Source of the DNA: an uncultured bacterium
GTDB lineage: Bacteria; Cyanobacteriota; Vampirovibrionia; Gastranaerophilales; Gastranaerophilaceae
Assembly: GCA_947428835.1 (NCBI GenBank)
Contig: CANENE010000005.1
Coordinates: 1-64,000 of the forward strand
DNA length: 64,000 nucleotides
Reading direction: 5' to 3'
This document shows, one piece after another, positions 43,692 to 51,691 of this stretch. The notes beneath the pieces were generated by a model that did no database searches, was not told the origin of the DNA, and worked only from the letters and a program-made list of their open reading frames with translations. The stretch's first letter is position 1. Every line of letters starts with the position of its first letter. The position numbers and the translations under genes are program-made.

Positions 43692-43790
43692 ATAAAAAAG
43701 TTATCATAAAGTGAATTTGGAATAAAGATGTTTTGATGTGCTATTTTCAAAGCTTTACAGTGATGAATGCAAGCATTGATGCACACAATA

Positions 43791-43970
43791 CGTCATGCCA
43801 AACTTGTTTCAGCATCTGAGGTGTAGGTATGTAAGGATGGATTTATGAATAAGCTTTTATGTATTGCCACAAACTTGGCAAGACCCTGAAACAAGTTCAT
43901 GGTGACGGTTGGTTAAATTAATGTTAAAGTACCGTCATTGCGAGGAGAACGAAGTTCGACGCGGCAATCC
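43791..43970. repeat. Composite palindromic repeat, copy R1
   Basis: Three units in fixed order: A at 43791-43817 (CGTCATGCCAAACTTGTTTC then AGCATCT), B at 43881-43907 (AGACCCTGAAACAAGTTCAT then GGTGACG) and C at 43932-43970 (CCGTCATTGCGAGGAGAACG ... GGCAATCC). Spacer sequence between A and B (ATTTATGAATAA...TTTATGTATT) is also shared with copies R2 and R3, so the whole 180 bases is one repeat, not chance clustering. Confidence 0.85.
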
Positions 43971-43976
43971 AAAGTA

Positions 43977-44192
43977 TTATATTTTTATCTCCATAAAACT
44001 AACACAGACTTTACATAGTCTTTCTTGTACACAATTAAGAACAGGTATCATTTCATATGTTCCTTCTTCATCTCCATAGTGGCTTAGAAAATATTCTTTA
44101 ATTAAAACAACTAATGTATGAGCAAGTTCTATATCGTATTGTGCTTTTTTAAATTCTTCTACCTTAAGACATTTCTTTTCTTCTTCCTGCAT
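43977..44192 (-). CDS. Small hypothetical protein
   Basis: A 71-residue protein of unknown function, starting with an acidic/Lys-rich segment (MQEEEKKCLKVEEFKKAQYD) and then helical (ELAHTLVVLIKEYFLSHYGD), with three cysteines toward the end. The ATG has AAGGAA 7 bases upstream. Its 3' end abuts repeat copy R1 by six bases. It lies downstream of, and in the same direction as, the XRE gene at 44313-44648, so the two may be cotranscribed. No recognised domain. Confidence 0.6.
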   Translation of the reverse strand: MQEEEKKCLKVEEFKKAQYDIELAHTLVVLIKEYFLSHYGDEEGTYEMIPVLNCVQERLCKVCVSFMEIKI

Positions 44193-44312
44193 AGATATTT
44201 CCTTATATATTACTGCAAGTGAATATTATATCTAATGCAAGGGAAGTATGTAATATTTTTAAACGCAAATATTTGTTATTGTTATAAAAAAATAAGGAGG
44301 TAAAGTGTAAAA

Positions 44313-44648
44313 TTATTTGTTCATTATCCTTAAAATATTATATGCATCATTTAGTTTATCTTGTGGGAAAGATTGTAATAATCTTGAAATTATTTTTATG
44401 GAATCAGCGTGTTCTTTTAAAATTAATGTTGGATTTGTAGCAAAGAGTATACTGGGATGGATGTTTAATACATCGCAAAGTTTTGCAAAAGTATCACTTT
44501 TAGGGAAATTCTTACCAGCTTCAAGACGATAAATTGTGCCTGCTTCCACTCCAATTAGCGCACCAAGTTCCTCTTGTGTCAAATCTTTCATTTTCCTGAT
44601 TTCTTTTAAAGAAGCACCAAAAATTTTTTGAATATCTACGCTGTCCAT
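44313..44648 (-). CDS. XRE-family helix-turn-helix regulator
   Basis: The 111-residue protein has a Cro/CI-type domain at residues about 8-66 (TQEELGALIGVEAGTIYRLE) and a helical tail. It starts with D-I-Q-K-I-F-G-A-S-L-K-E, closely like the start of the XRE protein at 290-634, so they are paralogues. It is divergent from the MerR-type gene at 44777, with a perfect 16-base palindrome lying between them (44736-44751) that either regulator could bind. It may autoregulate; its targets are unknown. Confidence 0.88.
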   Translation of the reverse strand: MDSVDIQKIFGASLKEIRKMKDLTQEELGALIGVEAGTIYRLEAGKNFPKSDTFAKLCDVLNIHPSILFATNPTLILKEHADSIKIISRLLQSFPQDKLNDAYNILRIMNK

Positions 44649-44735
44649 ATAAATATGATAAATTATTTTTTTACCCTTCTCTACATCATAACGTGTAAAT
44701 AATAAGCATATCGTGATTAATTTTTAATGTTGTTG

Positions 44736-44751
44736 TGACTATAAATAGTCA
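44736..44751. promoter_or_regulatory. Perfect palindrome between divergent XRE and MerR-type genes
   Basis: TGACTAT-AA-ATAGTCA, two 7-base arms with a 2-base centre, lies 25 bases before the MerR-type ATG and contains a TATAAA that could be a -10 element. This is a likely operator, but which of the two neighbouring regulators binds it cannot be told from sequence. Confidence 0.5.
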
Positions 44752-44776
44752 TGTTGCAACTAGTAAAGGAGTAACC

Positions 44777-45184
44777 ATGTTTGATTTGTTTAGTAAAACA
44801 GAAAATTCTAAAAAATTACACGTTGGCATATCCAATGCAGCAAGTTATCTTGGAGTCCATTCAAGGACACTTAGAATATGGGATAAGCAAGGATTGTTAG
44901 TTCCAAAAAGAACAAAAAGTGACAGGAGATATTATACTCTTCAAGATATAAAAGATGGAAAGGTTGTTTGGCATCTTTTGAAAAAGGTAAGTTTAAATAT
45001 TGTGGGTGTAAAAATGCTTTTAAGTGCACTAGAATTAAATAGTGAATTTTCTAAGGATAAGTATAAGGCTATACTGAAAATTGAAAAACATGCAAAAATA
45101 ACCAAAGAAATGAAGGAAGAAAATGTAAGGAAAAATTCTAAACGCGGAAGGAAGAAGAAAGAAAAGGAGGAAAAGAAGGACTAA
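44777..45184 (+). CDS. MerR-family DNA-binding protein with Lys-rich tail
   Basis: The 135-residue protein has a MerR-type winged helix at about residues 15-65: ISNAASYLGVHSRTLRIWDK followed by Q-G-L-L-V-P-K-R-T, then S-D-R-R-Y-Y. The helices after it are short and there is no effector-binding domain. The final 25 residues are almost all Lys, Arg and Glu. The chosen ATG at 44777 has AAAGGAG eight bases upstream; a reading frame extension of 14 codons crosses the palindrome and is unlikely. Similar to MerR/HspR-type regulators; function not known. It is divergent from the XRE gene. Confidence 0.82.
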   Translation: MFDLFSKTENSKKLHVGISNAASYLGVHSRTLRIWDKQGLLVPKRTKSDRRYYTLQDIKDGKVVWHLLKKVSLNIVGVKMLLSALELNSEFSKDKYKAILKIEKHAKITKEMKEENVRKNSKRGRKKKEKEEKKD

Positions 45185-45216
45185 ACGGTAGCCCGATTAT
45201 CAAGCCTTGAAGCACT

Positions 45217-45458
45217 GGATTGCCGCGTCCTTACTTTCGTTCGTCCTCGCAATGACGCATGAAAACAATAATGCCCACATACGCCAAAGTGAGCATGTTT
45301 GCGCATCTGAGGTGTTGGGGTGTAGTAATTGATTTATGAATAAACTTTTTTGTATTATCACAAACCTGGTCAGACCCTGAAACGAGTTCAGGGTGACGAG
45401 TGTTAAAATTGATGTTAAAGTATCGTCATTGCAAGCAGTTTCGCTGCGTGACAATCCG
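45217..45458. repeat. Composite palindromic repeat, copy R2
   Basis: An inverted unit C at 45217-45257 (GGATTGCCGCGTCC ... CTCGCAATGACG), a worn unit A at about 45289-45310, unit B at 45372-45398 (AGACCCTGAAACGAGTTCAG then GGTGACG) and a direct unit C at 45423-45457. The A-B spacer matches R1 and R3. It fills the gap between the MerR-type gene and kdsC, ending about 12 bases short of the kdsC stop. Confidence 0.85.
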
Positions 45459-45470
45459 GTACTTTGTACT

Positions 45471-46007
45471 CTACTGTTTTGTAGCGTTTGCAAGGTCATC
45501 ATAGCTGATACCTTTGGATTTCAATATAAAATCACAAAGTTCGCGGACGGCACCTTTGCCCCCTTCATAGCTTGAGACAAAATTGCAGACATTTCTAACA
45601 TCACCAATTGCATCATTTGGGCAAGCTTTTAGCCCAACTTGTCTTAAAACACACAAATCCGGCAAATCATCTCCCATATAGGCAATTTCTTCATTTTTTA
45701 AATTATACTTATTTTTCAGCTCTTCAAGGGCAACAATTTTATTTTTCGCACCTTCAAAAAGCTCTTTTATATCAATCATTTCAGCCCTTAATTTTACGAC
45801 AGGATTTTGGCGCGCAGTAATGATAGCAGTCACAATTCCTGCTTTAGATAGCATTACAACGCCAAGGCCATCTTTTGCGCTATATGTTTTGATTTCTCTT
45901 CCATCTTCAAGAAAAGTCAAAGTTGAATTTGTCATAACACCATCAACATCAAAAGCAACAAGCTTGATATTTTTTGCAAGGGCAATTAATTCAATATCAT
46001 TTTTCAT
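45471..46007 (-). CDS. kdsC: 3-deoxy-D-manno-octulosonate 8-phosphate phosphatase
   Basis: KdsC is a HAD phosphatase that removes phosphate from Kdo-8-P on the way to lipopolysaccharide core. The 178-residue protein has the HAD motif VAFDVDGVMTNSTLTF, then D-G-L-G, I-I-T-A-R, and the late YMGDDLPDL and K-A-C-P-N-D-A. Absence of a cap domain and size fit KdsC. It implies an outer membrane with Kdo, in agreement with the Omp85 gene. Other kds genes are not in the window; it sits alone with repeats at its 3' end. Confidence 0.93.
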   Translation of the reverse strand: MKNDIELIALAKNIKLVAFDVDGVMTNSTLTFLEDGREIKTYSAKDGLGVVMLSKAGIVTAIITARQNPVVKLRAEMIDIKELFEGAKNKIVALEELKNKYNLKNEEIAYMGDDLPDLCVLRQVGLKACPNDAIGDVRNVCNFVSSYEGGKGAVRELCDFILKSKGISYDDLANATKQ

Positions 46008-46123
46008 AAAAATAATTATACAACAAATGAACCAAATTTTAAAAATTATGATAAAAATAACCGAAATTGGGCCGTAACTTTTAATAGTTAGATAATTTTC
46101 AAGGAAAATTGCAGAAATAAAAA

Positions 46124-46426
46124 ATGGACAGCGTTAAACAAATTAAACTTTCAAAAGACGATTTTATTGTCATCAGTGAAAATTCTTCCCTAAAATTAAA
46201 ATACAAGATAGAAAACGATAAATATATCGTTGATATCAGCAATTTAAACCTCATTAATGCAGTAAAAATTGCAATTTTAACTTCGACATACTGCTTTATC
46301 CGCGATTTTAAAAAGAAGATTTGCTGGGTTGTTGCAGATGAAGAAATTAAAAAAGCAATTTCAATTTTAAGATTAAAAAATATCGATCAGATGCTGATTG
46401 AAAAAAGATTGGAGATGGCATCTTGA
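46124..46426 (+). CDS. Small hypothetical protein coupled to an Eda-like gene
   Basis: A 100-residue protein that I do not recognise, predominantly beta in the first half (LKLKYKIENDKYIVDISNLN) and with a central stretch NAVKIAILTSTYCFIRDF followed by a charged C-terminal helix. It has no signal peptide. The stop overlaps the start of the next gene (TTGA), so the two are translated together. It may assist or regulate the neighbouring enzyme; nothing in the sequence says how. Confidence 0.7.
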   Translation: MDSVKQIKLSKDDFIVISENSSLKLKYKIENDKYIVDISNLNLINAVKIAILTSTYCFIRDFKKKICWVVADEEIKKAISILRLKNIDQMLIEKRLEMAS

Positions 46427-47016
46427 ATATATTGGATAGCATCAAAAAAGAGAAAATTTATGGCATCATCAGAGAAGATGACTCCGAAATTGCACTTGAA
46501 AAGGTTATGGCATATAAAGAAGGCGGCATAAAATTTATCGAACTTAATGCACCTTTGGAAGCTACAAGAAAAGCAAGCAAGATTGATAATATTTTTATCA
46601 TTCAAGGCGGAATAATTACAACCCAGCAAGCCCACAGCGCCTATGAGGCAGGAGCAAAGATTATATCAAGCCCTATTTTCCAAACAAATCTTGTAAGATT
46701 TGCTTCTTGCTACAAGACATTTTTAATCCCTTCGGTTACAACTCCAAACGAAGCTTATAGCGCCTGGAGAGCAAGAATGCCATTGATTAAAATATACCCT
46801 GTTAATGAGCTTGGAGGGCCTGAATATATAAAAGATATGACAAAACCGATGCCGTTTTTAAATCTTTTGCCCTGCGGTTTTGTTAAGCTTGAAGAAGTCA
46901 AAGATTATCTTGAAAAAGGCGCCATTGCAGTTGGCATTGGGCGCGAGTTGTATGATAAAGAAAACTACACACAAATCGTTCAAACGGTTAAAACCGTTAT
47001 GGATATGGTTAGATAG
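46423..47016 (+). CDS. KDPG/KHG aldolase-like protein (diverged)
   Basis: The 197-residue protein has the fold and length of Eda, which splits 2-keto-3-deoxy-6-phosphogluconate into pyruvate and glyceraldehyde-3-P. GIIREDDSEIALEKVMAY, E-G-G-I-K-F-I-E-L, A-Y-E-A-G-A-K-I-I-S-S-P, V-T-T-P-N-E-A and the Schiff-base Lys in LIKIYPVNELGG are all in the right order. But the Arg that follows the E-V-T-L segment in Eda is absent (here E-L-N-A-P-L-E), and the G-A-G-T-V loop is changed to Q-G-G-I-I. It may use another 2-keto acid. The start is TTG (46423), overlapping the preceding stop by four bases. Confidence 0.8.
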   Translation: MNILDSIKKEKIYGIIREDDSEIALEKVMAYKEGGIKFIELNAPLEATRKASKIDNIFIIQGGIITTQQAHSAYEAGAKIISSPIFQTNLVRFASCYKTFLIPSVTTPNEAYSAWRARMPLIKIYPVNELGGPEYIKDMTKPMPFLNLLPCGFVKLEEVKDYLEKGAIAVGIGRELYDKENYTQIVQTVKTVMDMVR

Positions 47017-47045
47017 TGAATTTAATTCAACTAACTTGAACTTTT

Positions 47046-47075
47046 AAGCCTCTTAAAAATAAGAGGCTTTTTATT
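47046..47075. terminator. Bidirectional terminator between the Eda-like gene and thrS
   Basis: AAGCCTCTTA, a short A-rich loop, and TAAGAGGCTT pair perfectly, followed by TTTATTTT on the plus strand and preceded by an A/T-rich run for the minus strand. Confidence 0.88.
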
Positions 47076-47091
47076 TTAAAATTGAGGCATT

Positions 47092-48891
47092 TTATGAGTT
47101 TTCAGAAATTTCAAAGCTGCCTTTGGTTTCAATTTCCTGTTTAATTTTTTCAATGAAATCTTCAACAAGCATTTCGCCGATTTGTCCGACACCTCTTTTT
47201 CTGATTGCAACGGTGCCCTGCGCTTTTTCTCTGTCGCCTGCAACAAGAACATAAGGAACCTTGACATTTCTTAGGTAGTTTCTAATTTTATGATTCATTG
47301 ATTCTTGTTTATCATCTTCAAAAAGCACTCTGATACCTGCGTTTTTGAGTTTATTAAAGACACTTTCCATATAGTCATTTTGAGCATCTGAAATGGTTAC
47401 AAGCGCAACCTGCTTTGGAGCAAGCCAGGTTGGAAATGCTCCGGCGAAGTGTTCGATAAGGATACCGTGGAATCTTTCCATTGAGCCAAAGACTACCCTA
47501 TGAAGCATAACAGGGGTTTTAAGAGCACCATCTTTATCTTGATATTTCAAATCAAACCTTTCAGGCAAATTGAAATCAAGCTGAATTGTTGCACACTGCC
47601 AGGTTCTTCCTATTGCATCTTTGAATTTAAAGTCGATTTTCGGACCGTAAAATGCACCATCACCTTCGTTGATATCGTATTTCATACCGCGCTTATCCAT
47701 AGCTTCTTTTAGCCCTGCTTCAGCTTTTTCCCAGTTTTCAAGAGAGCCTACATAGCTTTCAGGGCGGGTTGATAATTCGACTTCAAAGCTCATATTGAAT
47801 ATTTCCATAGCATCAGAAATGAAATCAATAATTTCATTAATTTCATTAACAAGCTGTTCAGGAGTACAGAAGATATGAGAGTCATCTTGTGTAAAACCTT
47901 GAACGCGGGTTAAACCGCCAAGAGCGCCTGATTTTTCTCTTCTATATACCGTTCCAAGTTCTGCCATTCTGATGGGTAAATCCCTATATGAGCGCCTTTG
48001 TGCTTGATAAATCAGGATATGGAAGGGGCAATTCATTGGTTTTATTATAAATTGTTCATCTTGTTCGTTTTCTTTTTGAACAAAGAACATATTTTCTCTA
48101 TAGTGGTCAATGTGGCCTGATAGTTCCCACAATTTGCTTTTTGCAATATGGGGAGTATTTACAATTACATAGCCTCTTTTTCTGTGTTCTTCTCTCCAGT
48201 AGTTTTCAATGTTTTCTCGAACAAGTGCAAGATTTGGATGCCAAAGAACAAGACCTGAACCTATTTCATCGTGAACGGAAAACAAATCAAGCTCTTTTCC
48301 AAGTTTTCTATGATCGCGCTTTTTGGCTTCTTCAAGCATTGTTAAATAGTCTTGGAGTTCTTCTTTGGTTGGAAATGCTGTTGCATATATTCTTTGAAGC
48401 ATTTTATTTTTTTCATTGCCTCTCCAATATGCTCCTGCCACAGAAAGCAACTTAAAAGCCTTGATTTCTTTGGTATTTTCAATATGGGGACCGGAGCAAA
48501 GATCGTTAAAAAGGATATTTCCGTCTTTATCTTTAGTTAAATATAAAGTCGGGTTGTCGTTTTTATGTTCTTCTAATAATTCTGCTTTATAAATTTCACC
48601 CTGTGCTTTAAATTCTGCTATTTGAGCTTCAACATCAGGGATAGTGTATTTTTCAAAGGTCAAATTTTGGGCGATGATTTTTTTCATCTTTTGCTCAATT
48701 TCTTTAAGATTTTCTTCGTTTAAGCTCACACCTTCTATATCAAAATCATAGTAGAAGCCATTTTCTATTGCAGGGCCGATTGCAAGCTTGGCTTGAGGAT
48801 ACAATTCCTGTACGGCTTGAGCCATAATATGAGAAGTAGAATGTCTTAAAGTGTGGAGTTTTTCTAAGTTTTCTTTGCTAATCTTTTCCAT
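47092..48891 (-). CDS. thrS: Threonyl-tRNA synthetase without TGS domain
   Basis: ThrRS charges tRNA-Thr and edits mis-charged Ser. The 599-residue protein opens directly in the editing domain (RHSTSHIMAQAV with H-x3-H, and the later HIENTKEIKAF region), so the N-terminal TGS domain of about 60 residues found in most bacterial ThrRS is absent. Class II motifs are complete: motif 2 TVYRREKSG, RVQGFTQDDSHIF, Zn-binding Cys in PMNCPFH, motif 3 GSMERFHGILIEH, then the anticodon domain. I take the ATG at 48889-48891 with AAAGGCAA upstream. A TGS-less form is known in some bacteria. Confidence 0.96.
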   Translation of the reverse strand: MEKISKENLEKLHTLRHSTSHIMAQAVQELYPQAKLAIGPAIENGFYYDFDIEGVSLNEENLKEIEQKMKKIIAQNLTFEKYTIPDVEAQIAEFKAQGEIYKAELLEEHKNDNPTLYLTKDKDGNILFNDLCSGPHIENTKEIKAFKLLSVAGAYWRGNEKNKMLQRIYATAFPTKEELQDYLTMLEEAKKRDHRKLGKELDLFSVHDEIGSGLVLWHPNLALVRENIENYWREEHRKRGYVIVNTPHIAKSKLWELSGHIDHYRENMFFVQKENEQDEQFIIKPMNCPFHILIYQAQRRSYRDLPIRMAELGTVYRREKSGALGGLTRVQGFTQDDSHIFCTPEQLVNEINEIIDFISDAMEIFNMSFEVELSTRPESYVGSLENWEKAEAGLKEAMDKRGMKYDINEGDGAFYGPKIDFKFKDAIGRTWQCATIQLDFNLPERFDLKYQDKDGALKTPVMLHRVVFGSMERFHGILIEHFAGAFPTWLAPKQVALVTISDAQNDYMESVFNKLKNAGIRVLFEDDKQESMNHKIRNYLRNVKVPYVLVAGDREKAQGTVAIRKRGVGQIGEMLVEDFIEKIKQEIETKGSFEISENS

Positions 48892-49011
48892 TAATTTGCC
48901 TTTAAATTTAACTGTTTTCACAAAAATTTTAGCATGAAAATATATAGTTGCAAAAAATTTCTTTCAGGTGCTTTACAAATAATACATAAAGTATATAAGG
49001 GTATAATTATA

Positions 49012-49362
49012 ATGAATTTAACGGTATCAAATATAAATTTTAAAGGTATAAACGAAGCTACATTTGATAAATTGATAGATAGAATGAAGCGCCAGGAAGA
49101 ACTTAATAAAATGTATGGCCAGGATACCTTTACAAGAAGCAGCAATGATACTTTTGATGATATTTTGACTGTTATGGAAAGCGATAAAGTCGATATTGAA
49201 TATAAAAGTGATAAATTTTGCATATTCCAAAATACCGAAGAAAATGAACCCGAGCTTCTTGGAACACTTGCACTGAGCGAAAATATGCAAAAAGTCAAAA
49301 AAGATGAATATAGATTGCAAGATGTCGCTAATTTAGCAAGGACGCTTGATTTGGAAGTGTAG
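49012..49362 (+). CDS. Small hypothetical protein with N-terminal N-F-K-G segment
   Basis: A 116-residue protein with no recognised domain, highly charged and mostly helical, with a beta-strand stretch at about 60-85 (VDIEYKSDKFCIFQNTEE). The first twelve residues (MNLTVSNINFKG) end in F-K-G, like the start of the protein at 28883-29785 (PFNG) and of 55353-55700 (PFGG). I take the ATG at 49012 because upstream extension overlaps the thrS promoter region; TAAGGG lies 10 bases upstream and TATAAT-like sequence is also near. Conserved acidic C-terminal part. Function unknown. Confidence 0.7.
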   Translation: MNLTVSNINFKGINEATFDKLIDRMKRQEELNKMYGQDTFTRSSNDTFDDILTVMESDKVDIEYKSDKFCIFQNTEENEPELLGTLALSENMQKVKKDEYRLQDVANLARTLDLEV

Positions 49363-49379
49363 ATGATATTTAAAATGTT

Positions 49380-49445
49380 AGTGTGAGCAGCTTTGCTGCG
49401 TGGCTTTGTTCAGCAGAGTGCTATTTTCCAGTCTTCACAATGACC
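49380..49445. repeat. Fragment of the composite palindromic repeat
   Basis: GTGAGCAGCTTTGCTGCGTG and the following bases up to TTCACAATGACCGG look like a worn unit C (GCAG...GCTGC core, AATGACC end), just before full copy R3. Confidence 0.45.
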
Positions 49446-49470
49446 GGTGTAGGCATTAATGCTTATATAT

Positions 49471-49650
49471 GTCATGCTGAACTTGTTTCAGCATCTGATG
49501 TGTTGGTGTGAAATAATAGTTTTTACGAATAAACTTCTTTCATTATCACAAACCTGATTAGACCCTGAAACGAGTTCAGGGTAACGATTATGTAAATTCA
49601 TGTGTAATACTGTCATTGCGAGGACGAACGAAGTGAGGACATGGCAATCC
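49471..49650. repeat. Composite palindromic repeat, copy R3
   Basis: Unit A at 49471-49496 (GTCATGCTGAACTTGTTTCA then GCATCT), the shared spacer, unit B at 49560-49586 (AGACCCTGAAACGAGTTCAG then GGTAACG), and unit C at 49611-49650 (CTGTCATTGCGAGGACGAAC ... GGCAATCC). Unit A here is the best palindrome. Together with the worn fragment at 49380-49445 and the terminator, this accounts for the whole stretch between 49362 and 49733. Confidence 0.87.
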
Positions 49651-49660
49651 AAGAAAAATC

Positions 49661-49690
49661 AAAAAAAGCACCTTTGAAAATCAAAGGTGC
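49661..49690 (-). terminator. Terminator after the glycine-rich prepilin gene
   Basis: GCACCTTTGA, loop AAA, TCAAAGGTGC: a perfect 10-bp stem followed on the minus strand by seven T. It lies about 42 bases past the stop of the gene at 49733. Confidence 0.9.
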
Positions 49691-49732
49691 GTAATCTAAC
49701 ACAAAAAATAACATGAAAAGCTGTTTAATTAT

Positions 49733-51517
49733 TTATATACTTTCTTTCCATTCAAGATAGACATATCCATCTGCGCCTTTGCCGCCATAGCCCCAGAAAT
49801 TATTATCACTTCCTCCTCCGCCACCTCCTGCACCATAAGAAGCTTCATTTGCATCAAAACCGTTTTTTCCTTTGCTGCCCCCGGCTCCACCAAAAAGGCA
49901 GCTATTAAATATGCTATAGGTGCTTCCACCCATGCCACCCGTGCCATCGTTTGTTCCATCAAATCCATTTTGCCCTGCTTCTTCGGATATTCCAAGCCAG
50001 TTTAGAAAAACTGCCCTATCCGAAAGATTTTCTTGCAGCAGGCTTTCGCTTAGTCCACCTTTACCATCTGCAAAATTTCCGCCTTTGCCACCTTTGACTT
50101 TGGCGATTTCTACACCATTAACTAAAATTGATGTATCACCACCTGTAAAACCGTCTTTTGCTTTTTCTTCCTGTCTTATTCCGCCTTTCCCGATTATAAA
50201 GCTCAATTTTTGCCCGGGAACAACTTTTATAGTTCCGATCCAAACTTGACCGGCTCCACCACCGCCTGCACCTTGGGCAGAGCCATAATATTTACAAGAC
50301 AATCCGTTTTTGACAATATCGGTACTATATGTAATTTGGATTGCGCCGGGTTTACCCTTACCTTTCGATGAACCGGAGCAATTTGTTAAAGTATTGAATA
50401 TTTTGTTAGCAGCATTGCTTCCGATACCGCCACCTCCGCCACCGGCTCGAGGTTCTGTTTTATTGGTTTGAAAGTAACCATTGCTTCCTGCTATGTATCC
50501 GGTTGCACCTTTTCCAAGTGTACAAACATAAGTATTTGTGCAGTATGAACCACTTCCTCCAAGTCCGCAGTTAGGGCCTCCGCCATTGCCGCCATTGCCG
50601 CCATATGTAGAGCAGCCATTAACACCACTTACTCCGTTTCCACCGCCTCCGCCACCACCCGGGACTTCAAGAGATGTTCCTATAATTCCGGTTGAACCTC
50701 CGCCTCCGGAGCCGGCAGCCACATCGCAAGAATATTGTGTACTTAAAGTACCGTTTGTACCTGCAATTCCATTGGATAATCCGGTACCACCGGCACCGCC
50801 CGGGGTAATATGTGGCTGCATATCTTTATTTTGCGAACCTATTCTGTTGCCTGGCTGCCCGCCTGAACCAACTATTATCGTAATATTATTTGCTATATTA
50901 GTTAAATTAATAGTTTTATCTGCGATATAGCCTCCTGCACCACCAGGAGCAGTATCCATATATGTAGCACTGTAAGAACCTCCGCCTCCTGCTCCGCAAG
51001 CAGTTGCTTTTGCTATTGTTACATTTGTTTTGGGTGAGAATTTAGGAATTTTACCTTCTGAAGCTACGGAAACATTTGTTGAATCTACAATCCAAATTGA
51101 TTCTGCATTTTTACATTGATTAGGCAAAACAGGTGCTTTATATTCATTTGGTGTCGGAACTCCTGTGAAATCATAAGTTCCTGCTTCTAAAATAGAGCTT
51201 GTTGCATTAGTTAATGCAGGAATATCTGCATACAAGTATCTTTCGATTGTAGAGCTGCTTGCGCCCGAACCGCCGCCTGCTATCATATAAACCATAATTT
51301 CTGTTACTCTGTCGGGAACTATCCAATCTGCTTCTGAAACTAAAACTTCTTTAGAACCTTTTGAAGATGATTGTTTAAAATTTCCTATAGTAACATCGGA
51401 AGCTTTAAGCTTCTTTGTGATAATCGGCGTAAATGCCGCAACTAAAAGAGAGATGATAATAAGTGTAATTAATAATTCAATTAAGCTAAAGGCTTGTAAT
51501 AATTTTTTGTTAATCAT
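49733..51517 (-). CDS. Glycine-rich type IV prepilin-like protein
   Basis: The first 45 residues are a class III prepilin signal and helix: leader MINKKLLQA, cleavage before Phe, Glu at +5, and LITLIIISLLVAAFTPIITK. The body of about 540 residues is exceptionally Gly-rich (many GGGGG, GGNGG, GAGGAGGTG runs) with scattered Cys pairs, resembling the glycine-rich module of ALK-type receptors and of some bacterial surface proteins. Gly-rich runs alternate with strands (NITIIVGSGGQPG, KLSFIIGKGGIRQ). The start at 51517 has AAGAAG only weakly upstream. The same signal occurs in the partial gene at 1-139. It is a single gene with its own terminator; likely a large, secreted minor pilin or adhesin. 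Confidence 0.85.
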   Translation of the reverse strand: MINKKLLQAFSLIELLITLIIISLLVAAFTPIITKKLKASDVTIGNFKQSSSKGSKEVLVSEADWIVPDRVTEIMVYMIAGGGSGASSSTIERYLYADIPALTNATSSILEAGTYDFTGVPTPNEYKAPVLPNQCKNAESIWIVDSTNVSVASEGKIPKFSPKTNVTIAKATACGAGGGGSYSATYMDTAPGGAGGYIADKTINLTNIANNITIIVGSGGQPGNRIGSQNKDMQPHITPGGAGGTGLSNGIAGTNGTLSTQYSCDVAAGSGGGGSTGIIGTSLEVPGGGGGGGNGVSGVNGCSTYGGNGGNGGGPNCGLGGSGSYCTNTYVCTLGKGATGYIAGSNGYFQTNKTEPRAGGGGGGIGSNAANKIFNTLTNCSGSSKGKGKPGAIQITYSTDIVKNGLSCKYYGSAQGAGGGGAGQVWIGTIKVVPGQKLSFIIGKGGIRQEEKAKDGFTGGDTSILVNGVEIAKVKGGKGGNFADGKGGLSESLLQENLSDRAVFLNWLGISEEAGQNGFDGTNDGTGGMGGSTYSIFNSCLFGGAGGSKGKNGFDANEASYGAGGGGGGSDNNFWGYGGKGADGYVYLEWKESI

Positions 51518-51691
51518 AAGTTAAACTTCTTTTTTTAATATAAATACCTAATTTAACTTACATTTTACTTGCGAAACTATATATTGTCAATAATTATTAG
51601 AAGTTTAACTGGGTTAAATAATTATGAGATTGAAATATAATATTTGAATAGTAGTTAAAACATACGATATGAGAGCTTTTAAAGGGAAAAT

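Noticed and set aside
43692-43790. Purine riboswitch in front of purS
   Set aside because: I could not find the conserved three-way junction loops, and the region is short and A/T-rich.
50538-50930. A proline-rich open frame on the plus strand
   Set aside because: It is the antisense of the glycine-rich codons (GGN read backwards gives CCN = Pro) of the prepilin at 49733-51517, with no ribosome site.
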